From Ignavibacteria bacterium (GTDB taxonomy: Bacteria > Bacteroidota > Ignavibacteria > Ignavibacteriales > SURF-24): 64,000 nucleotides of DNA. The stretch lies in contig JAAXKQ010000001.1 of the NCBI GenBank assembly GCA_025612245.1, positions 372,001 through 436,000 of the forward strand. Reading direction: 5' to 3'. The position numbers and the translations under genes were made by a program. This document shows, one piece after another, positions 7,187 through 15,507 of this stretch. The notes below the pieces were generated by a model. It searched no databases. It saw only the letters and a program-made list of their open reading frames with translations, and had not been told where the DNA came from. Numbering within the stretch: the stretch's first letter is position 1; every line of letters begins with the position of its first letter.

Positions 7187-8644
7187 ATGACATCAGATTC
7201 AACCGGATATAAAAACCACATTGAAAAGACCGCAAAGCTAAAAAGCGGAGAAATCTCTCTTAAGGAGAACGTGCGTTATTTCCTGGAAAGGATAAAAAAA
7301 CATGAGCATCTTAACGCATTTAATTTCATTTTTGATGAAGACGCACTCCTTCAGGCAGAAAAGATTGAAGAAAAAATCCATTCCGGCACACATGGCAAAC
7401 TCGCCGGAATGGTAATAGCTATTAAAGACGTTCTTGCGCTCAAAGGCAAGCCGCTTACCTGCTCTTCCGGCATGCTTAAAGATTTCACATCACTTTACAC
7501 TGCTACAGCTGTAAGAAAGCTCCTTGAAGAAGACGCAATCATAATCGGCAAGACGAACTGCGACGAATTTGCCATGGGCTCGTCAAATGAAAACTCGGCC
7601 TTCGGCCCCGTATTAAATCCGGTAGACACCTCACGCGTTCCGGGAGGCTCCAGCGGCGGGGCTGCCGTGGCTATGGCAGCAGGGCTCTGTGACCTTTCCA
7701 TTGGGACAGATACGGGAGGATCAATCCGCCAGCCCGCCTCATTCTGCGGTGTGCTTGGACTTAAACCCACTTACGGCAGGGTCTCAAGGTCGGGGCTGAC
7801 GGCATTTGCCTCGTCTTTTGACTCAATTGGGCCGTTTGCCAAGGATATTTCGGATATCGCGCTTGTTATGGAAGTAATCTCAGGACGCGACAGTTTTGAC
7901 GCCACGAGCGCCCGCAACGAGGTTCCCGAATATTCTCTCAATCTGGATGATATTACGGTTTCTAAGGGAAACTATTCCGGCAAGCCGCGCATCGGAATTC
8001 CGAAAGAGTACTTTTCAGAGGGCCTGAACGAGGAAGTAAGGGATGTAATCAAAGGCACAATAGAAAAAATAAAGTCTCAGGGCTTTGAAGTCCGTGATAT
8101 CAGCCTTCCTAACACCCCCTATTGCATTGCAACGTACTATATACTTACAACGGCTGAAGCATCTTCAAACCTGGCCCGCTACGACGGTGCAAGATACGGC
8201 TTTAGAGGTCCAAAGAGCCAGACGCTCAAGGACATGTACGTCGATTCCAGGACTTCGGGCTTCGGCAAAGAGGTAAAAAGGCGTATTATGCTTGGTACAT
8301 ACGTTCTTTCAGCCGGATATTATGAGGCTTACTACAGAAAGGCTCAAAAGGTGCGCAGGCTCCTGAAAAACGATTTTGACCGCGCTTTTTCTGAAGTTGA
8401 CCTTATTTTAACTCCTACTGCCCCCACGACTGCCTTCAAGCTGGGAGAAAAGTCCAGCAATCCGCTCGAAATGTATCTGAACGATATTTATACCACTTCG
8501 GCAAATCTTGCGGGAATCCCGGGCATAAGTATCCCCGTTGGCAACGACAGTAAAGGCCTGCCTGTTGGGATGCAGCTGATGGCAGATCAGTTCGATGAGC
8601 TGACAATCATGAAAATGTGCCGGTACCTGGACGAAAAGATCTGA
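7187..8644 (+). CDS. gatA: Aspartyl/glutamyl-tRNA(Asn/Gln) amidotransferase subunit A
   Basis: GatA is the glutaminase subunit of GatCAB, which converts misacylated Glu-tRNA(Gln) or Asp-tRNA(Asn) to the amidated form. The 485-residue protein has the amidase-signature Ser-cisSer-Lys triad: Lys80 in IAIKDVLAL, the cis-Ser in VPGGSSGG (Ser155) and the nucleophile Ser179 in GTDTGGSIRQPA. Length and the C-terminal LPVGMQLMADQFDE region are typical. gatB and gatC are not in the window. The gene closes this plus-strand unit before a strong terminator. Confidence 0.96.
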   Translation: MTSDSTGYKNHIEKTAKLKSGEISLKENVRYFLERIKKHEHLNAFNFIFDEDALLQAEKIEEKIHSGTHGKLAGMVIAIKDVLALKGKPLTCSSGMLKDFTSLYTATAVRKLLEEDAIIIGKTNCDEFAMGSSNENSAFGPVLNPVDTSRVPGGSSGGAAVAMAAGLCDLSIGTDTGGSIRQPASFCGVLGLKPTYGRVSRSGLTAFASSFDSIGPFAKDISDIALVMEVISGRDSFDATSARNEVPEYSLNLDDITVSKGNYSGKPRIGIPKEYFSEGLNEEVRDVIKGTIEKIKSQGFEVRDISLPNTPYCIATYYILTTAEASSNLARYDGARYGFRGPKSQTLKDMYVDSRTSGFGKEVKRRIMLGTYVLSAGYYEAYYRKAQKVRRLLKNDFDRAFSEVDLILTPTAPTTAFKLGEKSSNPLEMYLNDIYTTSANLAGIPGISIPVGNDSKGLPVGMQLMADQFDELTIMKMCRYLDEKI

Positions 8645-8677
8645 CTCTAAGCAAAATATTTAATTTGAAAAAAACGT

Positions 8678-8733
8678 CTCTCTCTTTCTATGTATGTGTA
8701 CGATAAGCCAACACGAAGAAAGAGAGAGCCTTT
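8678..8733. terminator. Bidirectional terminator between gatA and a convergent small gene
   Basis: A 12-base perfect stem (CTCTCTCTTTCT at 8678-8689 with AGAAAGAGAGAG at 8717-8728) encloses a 27-base loop. It is followed by a T-run (8731-8735) on the plus strand and preceded by an A-run (8668-8674), which gives a T-run on the minus strand. It serves the convergent genes on both sides. Confidence 0.75.
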
Positions 8734-8745
8734 TTGGGGCATCGG

Positions 8746-8985
8746 TTAGTTAAACCTGCCCTGGTACTGAAGCATCGCCTTTATTTCCAGGTACTTATCT
8801 TCAGCATCGTTGTAAGTCGCAAATTCAAACTTTTTAATTTTCTTGAAAAGGTAGAGAATATACTTTTTCATAATAACCATATACTTGTCCTCATCCCGGA
8901 CAAGCTTTACAGAAGTACTTCTGAAATAATAATAGTGCAGAATTTCAGATTCCTTCTTCTCCAGACCGTTAACAACCTCACTCAT
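8746..8985 (-). CDS. Small Lys-rich protein of unknown function
   Basis: I do not recognise this 79-residue protein. It is basic and helical (KKYILYLFKKIKKFEF) with no membrane segment or cysteine. The ATG is preceded by GAGGGG at a good distance, which supports this strand over a similarly long frame on the plus strand. It ends just before the shared terminator at 8678-8733. The intergenic region upstream is almost 400 bases, so it has its own promoter. Confidence 0.6.
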   Translation of the reverse strand: MSEVVNGLEKKESEILHYYYFRSTSVKLVRDEDKYMVIMKKYILYLFKKIKKFEFATYNDAEDKYLEIKAMLQYQGRFN

Positions 8986-9375
8986 TAGTTCCCCTCAGAT
9001 TTAATGAATTGGTTATGAATATACCGGGAAAAACAAGTGTCCGTTTTTTCCTAAAATAAATTATTACTTATGTGTATTAAAAAGCAAGAAGAAATTTTAA
9101 GTCTCTTTAATAATAAATGTTATAATTTATGGCAAAATGTCAAGCCTTCCGCTCATGCAGACAGGACAATAAAATCGCTCCCGGGCTACACTTTTTCGTC
9201 CTGAGTATATCCCATTTTATCGTAGAAACTTCCCTGCACAAAAACCATAAAACGAGGCAAATCTAGCGTTCAGATTAGGCAGCACAAACCGCAAGATATT
9301 TAGCATTTAAGCCCGATTATCATTATCTTTACTGAAATCAAAAACAACTTTGTTATACATAATAAGGAAATCAAA
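8986..9375. other. Intergenic region between divergent genes, AT-rich
   Basis: This 390-base stretch should carry the promoters of the small minus-strand gene and of sucD. Before sucD the segment around 9345-9362 contains CAACTTTG, one base from the TAnnTTTG -7 box, then TTATACATAATAAGG with a ribosome binding site. I found no gene with a ribosome binding site here and no strong hairpin. Confidence 0.4.
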
Positions 9376-10533
9376 ATGAGTATACTTGTTGATAACAGAA
9401 CACGTCTTGTAGTCCAGGGGATTACCGGAGGCGAAGGCTCTTTTCACACACAGCAAATGGTTGAGTATGGAACTAAGGTCGTAGCCGGAGTGACACCTGG
9501 CAAGGGCGGACAAAATTTTGAAGGTATTCCGATTTATAACACTGTTGAAGAAGCAGTAAAAGAGCAGAAGGCAAACACTTCTGTAATTTTCGTACCGCCT
9601 GTAGGCGCCGCCGATGCAATTCTGGAGGCAGCTAACGCCGGAATTAAACTGATTATCTGTATTACCGAAGGGATTCCCGTGGCAGATATGGTAAAAGTTT
9701 ACAACTCACTCCAGGGCAAAGACGTCAGGCTTATAGGGCCAAACTGCCCGGGAGTTATTTCGCCGGGAAAGGCAAAAATAGGCATCATGCCTGGCTTCAT
9801 ACACAAAGCCGGCAAAGTCGGTGTAGTCTCACGCAGTGGCACACTCACCTACGAAGCCGTAAAGCAATTATCCGACCTTAAGATCGGCCAATCCACTTGC
9901 GTTGGTATCGGCGGCGATCCGGTAATAGGAAGCAAATTTATCGACATAGTAAAGCTTTTCAACGAAGATCCCGGAACCGAAGGAATTGTAATGATCGGTG
10001 AGATCGGCGGAAGCGCCGAAGAAGAGGCTGCCGAATACATAAAGAAATTTGTAAAGAAACCCGTTGTTGGCTTTATTGCCGGACGTACCGCCCCGGCAGG
10101 AAGAAGAATGGGACATGCAGGAGCTATCATTTCAGGCGGCAAAGGCACGGCAGCTGAAAAGATGGCCGTAATGAAAAAAGCCGGGATTAAGGTTGTTGAA
10201 TCCCCTGCCGAAATCGGCATTACAATGAAAAAGGCGTTGGAACAGACAAAGGCAAAACAACAGATAAAGACCGGACAGAAACCGGCCCCTAAGGCTGTAG
10301 CTAAATCCAGGACATTGACAAAAGCACCTACAAAAGCCGGCCTAAAAGTTAAACCTGCAGCAAAGAAAGCCGTAAAAGCCACCGCTGCTCCCAAAACGAA
10401 AGCCACAAAGACCAGTGCAACTGCAAAAGCAGCACTGAAGTCCAGGACCACCGCTGTTGTCAGGAAAAAGGCTAAGACTGCCGGTAGCATGAAAAAGACA
10501 TTAAAGACTAAGACAGTCTCAAAAAAGAAGTAA
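9376..10533 (+). CDS. sucD: Succinyl-CoA synthetase alpha subunit with histone-like C-terminal tail
   Basis: The alpha subunit of the TCA-cycle succinyl-CoA synthetase binds CoA and carries the phosphohistidine. The first 290 residues are a standard SucD: CoA-binding [12 protein letters not shown] and [33 protein letters not shown], and the active His247 in [17 protein letters not shown]. After about residue 293 a 92-residue tail follows with 27 Lys, 3 Arg and no Asp or Glu, rich in Ala, Thr and Pro and organised as AAKKAVKAT-like repeats. This resembles histone H1 and bacterial H1-like tails. The normal length is about 290, so the tail is an addition in frame with no stop. sucC is not adjacent. 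ndk follows after 21 bases, which may matter because both enzymes handle nucleoside diphosphates. Confidence 0.95.
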   Translation: MSILVDNRTRLVVQGITGGEGSFHTQQMVEYGTKVVAGVTPGKGGQNFEGIPIYNTVEEAVKEQKANTSVIFVPPVGAADAILEAANAGIKLIICITEGIPVADMVKVYNSLQGKDVRLIGPNCPGVISPGKAKIGIMPGFIHKAGKVGVVSRSGTLTYEAVKQLSDLKIGQSTCVGIGGDPVIGSKFIDIVKLFNEDPGTEGIVMIGEIGGSAEEEAAEYIKKFVKKPVVGFIAGRTAPAGRRMGHAGAIISGGKGTAAEKMAVMKKAGIKVVESPAEIGITMKKALEQTKAKQQIKTGQKPAPKAVAKSRTLTKAPTKAGLKVKPAAKKAVKATAAPKTKATKTSATAKAALKSRTTAVVRKKAKTAGSMKKTLKTKTVSKKK

Positions 10534-10554
10534 GAAAATAAATGGAGAGATAAT

Positions 10555-10986
10555 TTGGGAAACAGAACACTTGCTATACTGAAACCTGATTGCGTCAGGA
10601 AAAACCTCATCGGAGAAGTTATCACTAAAATCACCGAGGCTGGTTTTAAGATCAAGGCCATGAAGATGACCCGCTTGTCCAGGGCAGCAGCTGAGGGATT
10701 CTATGAAGTGCATAAAGAGCGCGAATTTTTCAACAGCCTGGTCGACTTTATGACATCAGGTCCGTGCGTTCCAATTGCGCTTGAAAAAGAGAATGCAGTT
10801 GCCGATTTTAGAAAGCTCATCGGTTCGACCGACCCGTCAGAAGCAGCCGAAGGTACAATCCGTAAGCTCTTTGCCGAGAGTAAGCAGTTTAATATAGTAC
10901 ACGGTTCTGATTCAGATGAAAATGCAGCCATTGAAATAGCGCATTTTTTCCCAAGAAAAGAATTACTGGAAAACTACAACGACTGA
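10555..10986 (+). CDS. ndk: Nucleoside diphosphate kinase
   Basis: NDK equalises nucleoside triphosphate pools through a phosphohistidine intermediate. The 143-residue protein begins [11 protein letters not shown] and contains the active His116 in NIVHGSDS, with the conserved SGP and SLIGSTDP-type segments upstream. It starts with TTG after GGAGAGATAA. It overlaps the Nudix gene by one base (TGATG), and all family positions needed for activity appear present. Confidence 0.97.
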   Translation: MGNRTLAILKPDCVRKNLIGEVITKITEAGFKIKAMKMTRLSRAAAEGFYEVHKEREFFNSLVDFMTSGPCVPIALEKENAVADFRKLIGSTDPSEAAEGTIRKLFAESKQFNIVHGSDSDENAAIEIAHFFPRKELLENYND

Positions 10987-11537
10987 TGCATCTAAAACGC
11001 TGGAAAAGGATTTCACAGAGGACAGTAATAAAAAATGACCATTGGAGCTACCGCCTTGATGAATTTGAAATTGAAGGCGGCAGCCGCGGCCAGTACCACT
11101 ACGTACACACCGGCGGCTCTTCGATGGTCATTCCAGTTACAGACGATGGAAAGATTCTGATGGTAAAACAGTTCAGGTATCTGAACCAGAAAGAAAGCCT
11201 TGAATTCCCTTGCGGCGCTGTGGAAGAAGGCCTTTCTTTTGAAGAAAATGCCATCAAGGAATTAAGGGAGGAAACCGGCTTTACGGCGTCAGGACTCGAA
11301 AAAGCAGGAGAATTTTCACCCTATACGGGAGCAAGCGACGAAATGTGCACGGTTTTTATCGCACGCGGGCTCTCTTATTCCCCTTTGAAGGCGGATGAAA
11401 CAGAGGAGTTTGAAATTATCCCCAAATCCTATTCCGAAATTCAAGAGCTCATTGACACTAACTTCATCTGGGACGGATTAAGCCTGGCAGCCTGGCTGCT
11501 TGCAGGAAAATTTCTGAAAGATATTAGTGCTTCATAA
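10986..11537 (+). CDS. Nudix hydrolase, ADP-ribose pyrophosphatase-like
   Basis: The protein cleaves a nucleoside diphosphate linked to another group, most likely ADP-ribose or a similar sugar nucleotide. The full Nudix box G-x5-E-x7-REExxEExGF-type motif is visible at about residues 79-99 (GAVEEGLSFEEN...KELREETGF). The preceding MVIPVTDDGKILMVKQFRY strand and the SPYTGASDE segment after the box are typical of the ADPRase subgroup. The start overlaps the ndk stop by one base, so the two are translated together. Confidence 0.9.
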   Translation: MHLKRWKRISQRTVIKNDHWSYRLDEFEIEGGSRGQYHYVHTGGSSMVIPVTDDGKILMVKQFRYLNQKESLEFPCGAVEEGLSFEENAIKELREETGFTASGLEKAGEFSPYTGASDEMCTVFIARGLSYSPLKADETEEFEIIPKSYSEIQELIDTNFIWDGLSLAAWLLAGKFLKDISAS

Positions 11538-11573
11538 ATTTATTCATTAAGTTCTAAAAAAGGTTGGCTCAAA

Positions 11574-12824
11574 ATGAAAATATGGCTTTATATACTGGTC
11601 CCGTTTTTATTGGCTTCTACGCTTTATTCTGCGCAGAAAAAATCCACTGAAAGAAAAACAGTTCCTGGGGCTGATGTTCTGCTCTCCAGGCAGATGGATC
11701 TCATCAAGGGAAAAAGACTTGGCATCGTAACAAACCATTCTGCCCTGCTTTCAGACGGAACTCACCTGGTAGACACACTTTTCCACAGAAAAGACGTAAA
11801 AATTTCTGCCTTATTCGGTCCCGAGCATGGAATCAGGGGCGATGCACCCGACGGCGCCACGATTTCCCACGGTAAGGATGACAAGACGGGTATTGAGGTT
11901 TACTCCCTCTACGGAAAGGTTAATAAACCTACAAAGGAAATGCTAAAAGATGTGGACGTTCTTGTCTATGACATTCAGGACGTCGGCGCCAGGTTTTATA
12001 CGTTCATTTCAACCCTCTTCTATACGGTTCAGGCTGCCGCCGAGAACAACATACCGGTAATAGTCCTCGACAGGCCCAACCCCATTACAGGCATAAAGGT
12101 AGACGGCCCGATAAGAAAAGAAGATGTATCTTCATTCGTCGGGATAGCACCCATTCCAATTATGCACGGACTTACAATTGGCGAACTGGCTACTCTTTTT
12201 AATGAATCCGGAATGCTGGGTAAAAACCTTAAGGCCAAGCTGACCGTAGTAAAAATGGAGAACTGGAAAAGGGATTACTACTACGACAAAACCGGCTTAA
12301 AATGGCTAAAGCCTTCACCAAACATTCCCGACCTCGAAACGGCAATTGTCTACCCGGGCATGTGCCTTATTGAAGGGACAAATGTATCTGAAGGACGCGG
12401 CACACAGGCGCCTTTTCTGACCTTTGGTGCCCCATATATCAATTCCAATGAGCTGAAAAGTGAACTGCAGAAGCTCGGAATAAAAGGTGCAGAATTTGAG
12501 AATGCTGTGTATACGCCGGTTGAAATTCCAAACATGGCTAGCCAGCCCAAATTTCAGGGTGAAAGCGTAAACGGGCTTAAAATTAAGGTAACAGACAGGA
12601 AAGCCTTTGAACCCGTAGAATTCGGCATAAAGCTGATATACGCAATACATAAGCTTTATCCGGAAAAGTTCAAATTCAGCGACTCCAGGTTTGACCGCCT
12701 TAGCGGCGATAAATCTGTAAGAGAAAATATTTTGGCCAATAAAACCGCCTCTGAGATAATTAAGGGCTGGCAGAAGGAACTTAATACATTCAAGAAACTA
12801 AGAAAGAAATACCTGCTTTACTAG
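11574..12824 (+). CDS. Exo-beta-N-acetylmuramidase NamZ-like (DUF1343, GH171)
   Basis: Members of this family remove terminal N-acetylmuramic acid from peptidoglycan fragments. The 416-residue protein has a signal peptide (hydrophobic about 4-18, cleavage near AQKK), then the DUF1343 pattern: GKRLGIVTNHSA, the LFGPEHGIRGDAPDGA segment (about 81-96), VYSLYG, VDVLVYDIQDVGARFYTF, the DRPNPI motif and EGTNVSEGRGTQAPF. These are the family hallmarks, and the conserved Glu and His lie in the GPEHG and EGTN motifs. It probably acts in the periplasm in cell wall recycling. The RBS is weak. Confidence 0.88.
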   Translation: MKIWLYILVPFLLASTLYSAQKKSTERKTVPGADVLLSRQMDLIKGKRLGIVTNHSALLSDGTHLVDTLFHRKDVKISALFGPEHGIRGDAPDGATISHGKDDKTGIEVYSLYGKVNKPTKEMLKDVDVLVYDIQDVGARFYTFISTLFYTVQAAAENNIPVIVLDRPNPITGIKVDGPIRKEDVSSFVGIAPIPIMHGLTIGELATLFNESGMLGKNLKAKLTVVKMENWKRDYYYDKTGLKWLKPSPNIPDLETAIVYPGMCLIEGTNVSEGRGTQAPFLTFGAPYINSNELKSELQKLGIKGAEFENAVYTPVEIPNMASQPKFQGESVNGLKIKVTDRKAFEPVEFGIKLIYAIHKLYPEKFKFSDSRFDRLSGDKSVRENILANKTASEIIKGWQKELNTFKKLRKKYLLY

Positions 12825-12964
12825 GTATGGCAAATTTTTATCCGAAACAATTACGGATCTCAGTATGTTTAAGTGTCCGAAACTCCGGCTCTTGAATAAG
12901 ACTGTTCAAATAGCATTTATTTGAATTTATCCGGATTTTGCAAATTTTAAGGAATAAGTAAAAA

Positions 12965-14011
12965 ATGAAGAACATCTTTGTATTATTGTTTATTTCCCTT
13001 TTCGTTTTCGGCTGCGGAAAGAAAGAAGAAAATAAGCAAGCCGCCGCACAAAGCGATACGTCTGCTGTACTGAAAACTGTGCCCGATGACGCACCGCCAA
13101 AGGACCTGGACCTGGTTTATACGCTGAAGAAAGACCAGCACCTGACCTATAAGCTTACAAGCACTACTTCACAGGTTCAATCCGTTTCGGCCGATTCGGT
13201 GGTAAAAAATGCCGGGTCGCAGACAGTTTCTTATATTGTCGATATGGATGTAAAAGAAGTGGATAACGATAAGATAATGGACATAAAGGCCACCATTAAA
13301 TGGGCAAAGCTCGATCAGGAGGCTAACGGACAGAGGATTTCATACGAATCAGGAAAACTGAAAGACCCGAACTCGATCAAGCGATTTGTCGATTATGAAG
13401 CCGTCTTAAATAACCCCTTTTATTTCAGAATGAGCCCCAAGGGTGAAATTCTTGAAATCTACCGCGTGGATAAGATAGTAGACAAGTACCTGGATATTCA
13501 GGGACTTAAGGATTCCGTAAACGCAGAACAGAAGCGTCAGTTCCAGGGCAATATCTCCGAAGGCGCCTTAAAACCGCTCCTGCAGCAAATTTTCAGGTCC
13601 CTGCCCAGCAACAAGGTGGCTAAGGATTCAGCATGGCACTTCGACTATCCGAGCAGAATGGGAGTCTTTGACATACAGAATATTGCACAGTACAAGCTTG
13701 TTAACTTTGAAAAGCTGCAGAGTAACGACAACAGGCTTGCCGTAATTGAAGCCGGCCTGCAGATTGTCTCCAAGGGAAAAAATAAGGTAAGCCAGGGCGG
13801 CGTTGACTACGACTTTAAGAAGCCTGAGGCACAAGGAAGCGGCAAAATTTACTTTAACGTCGTAAAAGGATGCGTCCAGAACTCCAAGACATCAACCAAA
13901 ATGCAAATGTCCGTAACTGTAAAAACCTCAAGAGGACCGCGCGGCCCCATGAAGGCTGTCCGTAACGACAACATACAGACCACCAATCTTCTTCAGCTGA
14001 TAGCGTCTTAA
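12965..14011 (+). CDS. Large lipoprotein of unknown function
   Basis: The 348-residue protein has a lipoprotein signal with lipobox VFGC (Cys17), followed by a Lys/Glu/Gln/Ala linker. The mature part is rich in beta strands (YTLKKDQHLTYKLTSTT, DMDVKEVDNDKIMDIKATI) and ends in a basic region before NIQTTNLLQLIAS. The layout recalls DUF6263-like Bacteroidota lipoproteins, but I cannot confirm this. No catalytic motif is visible. A strong terminator follows, so it is the last gene of the unit, or a separate one since 140 bases separate it from the gene before. Confidence 0.75.
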   Translation: MKNIFVLLFISLFVFGCGKKEENKQAAAQSDTSAVLKTVPDDAPPKDLDLVYTLKKDQHLTYKLTSTTSQVQSVSADSVVKNAGSQTVSYIVDMDVKEVDNDKIMDIKATIKWAKLDQEANGQRISYESGKLKDPNSIKRFVDYEAVLNNPFYFRMSPKGEILEIYRVDKIVDKYLDIQGLKDSVNAEQKRQFQGNISEGALKPLLQQIFRSLPSNKVAKDSAWHFDYPSRMGVFDIQNIAQYKLVNFEKLQSNDNRLAVIEAGLQIVSKGKNKVSQGGVDYDFKKPEAQGSGKIYFNVVKGCVQNSKTSTKMQMSVTVKTSRGPRGPMKAVRNDNIQTTNLLQLIAS

Positions 14012-14048
14012 GGCCTCAGCTTTTAGGAAAACCTCTTTTTAAAAAAAG

Positions 14049-14090
14049 AAAAGGACTTAGGGCAAAATTAAACGCTTTAGGTCCTTTTTA
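14049..14090 (+). terminator. Rho-independent terminator after the lipoprotein gene
   Basis: AAAAGGACTTA pairs with TTTAGGTCCTTTT with one wobble pair around a 16-base loop, followed by a T-run at 14084-14089. Confidence 0.75.
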
Positions 14091-14240
14091 CTATATGCGG
14101 CAAAAAAGGAGTACCTGTAATTACTTAGCAGAAATTCAAAAGGAATAACTTAAGATAGAAAAACGGGAAATCTCCATAGAGATAAACGTCTGAATCCTCT
14201 TACCAGAGAAGGTTTTGAAAATCCGGATAAAGAAGAGTAA

Positions 14241-14284
14241 AAAAAAGGGGAAGCCCCGTCTTAAAACAGGGCTCTATCCCCTTT
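14241..14284 (-). terminator. Terminator of the minus-strand gene at 14305
   Basis: On the minus strand AAAGGGGATAGAGCCC pairs with GGGGCTTCCCCTTT with a small internal mismatch. The stem is followed by a T-run from the A-tract at 14239-14246, the classic intrinsic terminator shape. Confidence 0.75.
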
Positions 14285-14304
14285 CTAAATAATTGAGTTG
14301 GTAC

Positions 14305-14796
14305 TTAGTCGCTGCCTTTCTTGCCGAAGAGCTTATACAAGCCATAGCCCGCAATTGAAAGCCCTATAAGGCCTCCTGTGGTTTTAAGGACTTTTGAATT
14401 GGCGAGGTTTTCCAGTTGAACGCCGCTGCCCGTCTGTTTTAATTCCTTTTCGCTGTATATGGAATCCATGAATTCAAGCCTGTCTTTATAGGACTTAAAA
14501 GTAATGATAAACTGGGCGCCCTCGGTAGTAGGACTAAACTTCACAGCACATTTTTCAGGATCCACGTCATCGGGTTCTTCAATATTCTCAAACTCCCATT
14601 TCCCCCGGAAAACAGCATAATTGACGACGCTTTTTTTCTCGCGGGAATAAAGAGGGTCCTGGAAAATAAGGACTTTTTTCCCCTCCCCGGTTGTCGTCGT
14701 CTGGGGCTGGAAATTCTCTGAATTTTCACCCGCCCTGTTAAGAGAATCTGAATCGTCGCTGTTTTTCTGTTCCAACATATCTTTGCTATCTGGCAC
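14305..14796 (-). CDS. Acidic protein with C-terminal membrane anchor, unknown function
   Basis: I do not recognise this 163-residue protein. The first 40 residues are polar and probably disordered (Ser/Asp/Asn/Thr-rich). A mixed alpha/beta middle follows (VLIFQDPLYSRE, VVNYAVFRGKWEF, AQFIITFKSYKDRLEFMD), and the C-terminus has one predicted membrane helix (about 140-158, GGLIGLSIAGYGLYKLF) ending in KKGSD. The start is GTG with AAAGGAG upstream; a later ATG (residue 7) has no RBS. A tail-anchored topology is inferred. Confidence 0.65.
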   Translation of the reverse strand: MPDSKDMLEQKNSDDSDSLNRAGENSENFQPQTTTTGEGKKVLIFQDPLYSREKKSVVNYAVFRGKWEFENIEEPDDVDPEKCAVKFSPTTEGAQFIITFKSYKDRLEFMDSIYSEKELKQTGSGVQLENLANSKVLKTTGGLIGLSIAGYGLYKLFGKKGSD

Positions 14797-14925
14797 TTAA
14801 ACTGACTCCTTTATATCAAATTATGGATTTATATACATAATTTACTGAAAGTTAACCGTTAAGTAAAACCTAAAATGGAGGGAAAATCAATTAAAAGTAA
14901 AAATTAAAATGGATATGGCAATAAT

Positions 14926-14963
14926 AAAGGCAGAAAAAGCACTAATGAATGCTCTCTGCCTTT
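14926..14963. terminator. Short hairpin after the 35-codon membrane gene
   Basis: AAAGGCAGA (14926-14934) pairs perfectly with TCTGCCTTT (14955-14963). On the minus strand it lies 36 bases after the stop of the small gene at 14999-15106 and is followed by a TTATTATT tract, so it could terminate that gene. Confidence 0.5.
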
Positions 14964-14998
14964 TCCCGGAGGTGAAGGTCTGTAATGTCAATAAAATA

Positions 14999-15106
14999 TT
15001 ATATTATAGGGTATTCATCCTCAAAGGTTTTCTTGCCTATAATGTAGAAAACAGTTAAGCCTGCTGCAATTAAAACGACCAAAGAAACAATGATAATAAG
15101 CCACAT
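14999..15106 (-). CDS. Small single-pass membrane protein (35 residues)
   Basis: A short frame encodes 35 residues: a strongly hydrophobic helix (MWLIIIVSLVVLIAAGLTVF) followed by a charged tail (GKKTFEDEYPII). The ATG is preceded by GGAAAGGATAAC at a suitable distance, and a hairpin lies after the stop. A hydrophobic stretch bounded by basic then acidic residues is unlikely to arise by chance in a random frame and looks like an authentic membrane mini-protein. The function is unknown; such proteins often serve as small subunits or regulators of membrane complexes. Confidence 0.6.
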   Translation of the reverse strand: MWLIIIVSLVVLIAAGLTVFYIIGKKTFEDEYPII

Positions 15107-15507
15107 AAAACGTTATCCTTTCCTTGATTTACCTATCCGTTAGCCGGAAAAAGCCGGATATGAAGAATAACTGACAAGAACATCTGCCAAATAAACTGCA
15201 TGGAAAGAATAGGATACTGTCCCTTCCTGATTGTTCTTCCCATATTTAATTATAGCTTGTAAGAATGCGGCATGCAATGCCATTTTTCGGTTTACAGAAA
15301 TGTCAGTTTCATCATTCGTTGTTGTCTTACGGCAAAAGCTTATTTGCACGTAAATGCTTTTTTTCTTCCGAGCAGATTTTTATGGCATCTTAGATAAAAA
15401 TTCATAAATTATAATAATATACAGGTTCTCTTTGGTTTGGTTATTTGTTCGTTTACAACTTTTGTTCTTATAAATACACATTGAATAACTAACAGCGAGG
15501 GGAGTAG
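15107..15507. other. Intergenic region between a small membrane gene and the sigma factor gene
   Basis: This 401-base stretch carries the divergent promoters. Before rpoD the segment 15410-15500 is very AT-rich with several TTTG boxes but no clean -33/-7 pair. A 69-codon GTG frame on the minus strand (15349-15140) has no RBS and no recognisable pattern. The ribosome binding site of rpoD is GAGGGGAG. Confidence 0.4.

Noticed and set aside
8734-8988. 84-codon plus-strand frame opposite the small Lys-rich gene
   Set aside because: It starts inside the terminator and lacks an RBS; the minus-strand frame has GAGGGG well placed.
9849-10661. 270-codon minus-strand frame opposite sucD
   Set aside because: It is the mirror of the Lys/Ala-rich sucD tail, which produces Phe/Ala/Val-rich translation on the other strand. 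It has no RBS and crosses the ndk start.
15140-15349. 69-codon minus-strand frame before the sigma factor gene
   Set aside because: Starts with GTG, no ribosome binding site, no recognisable pattern.
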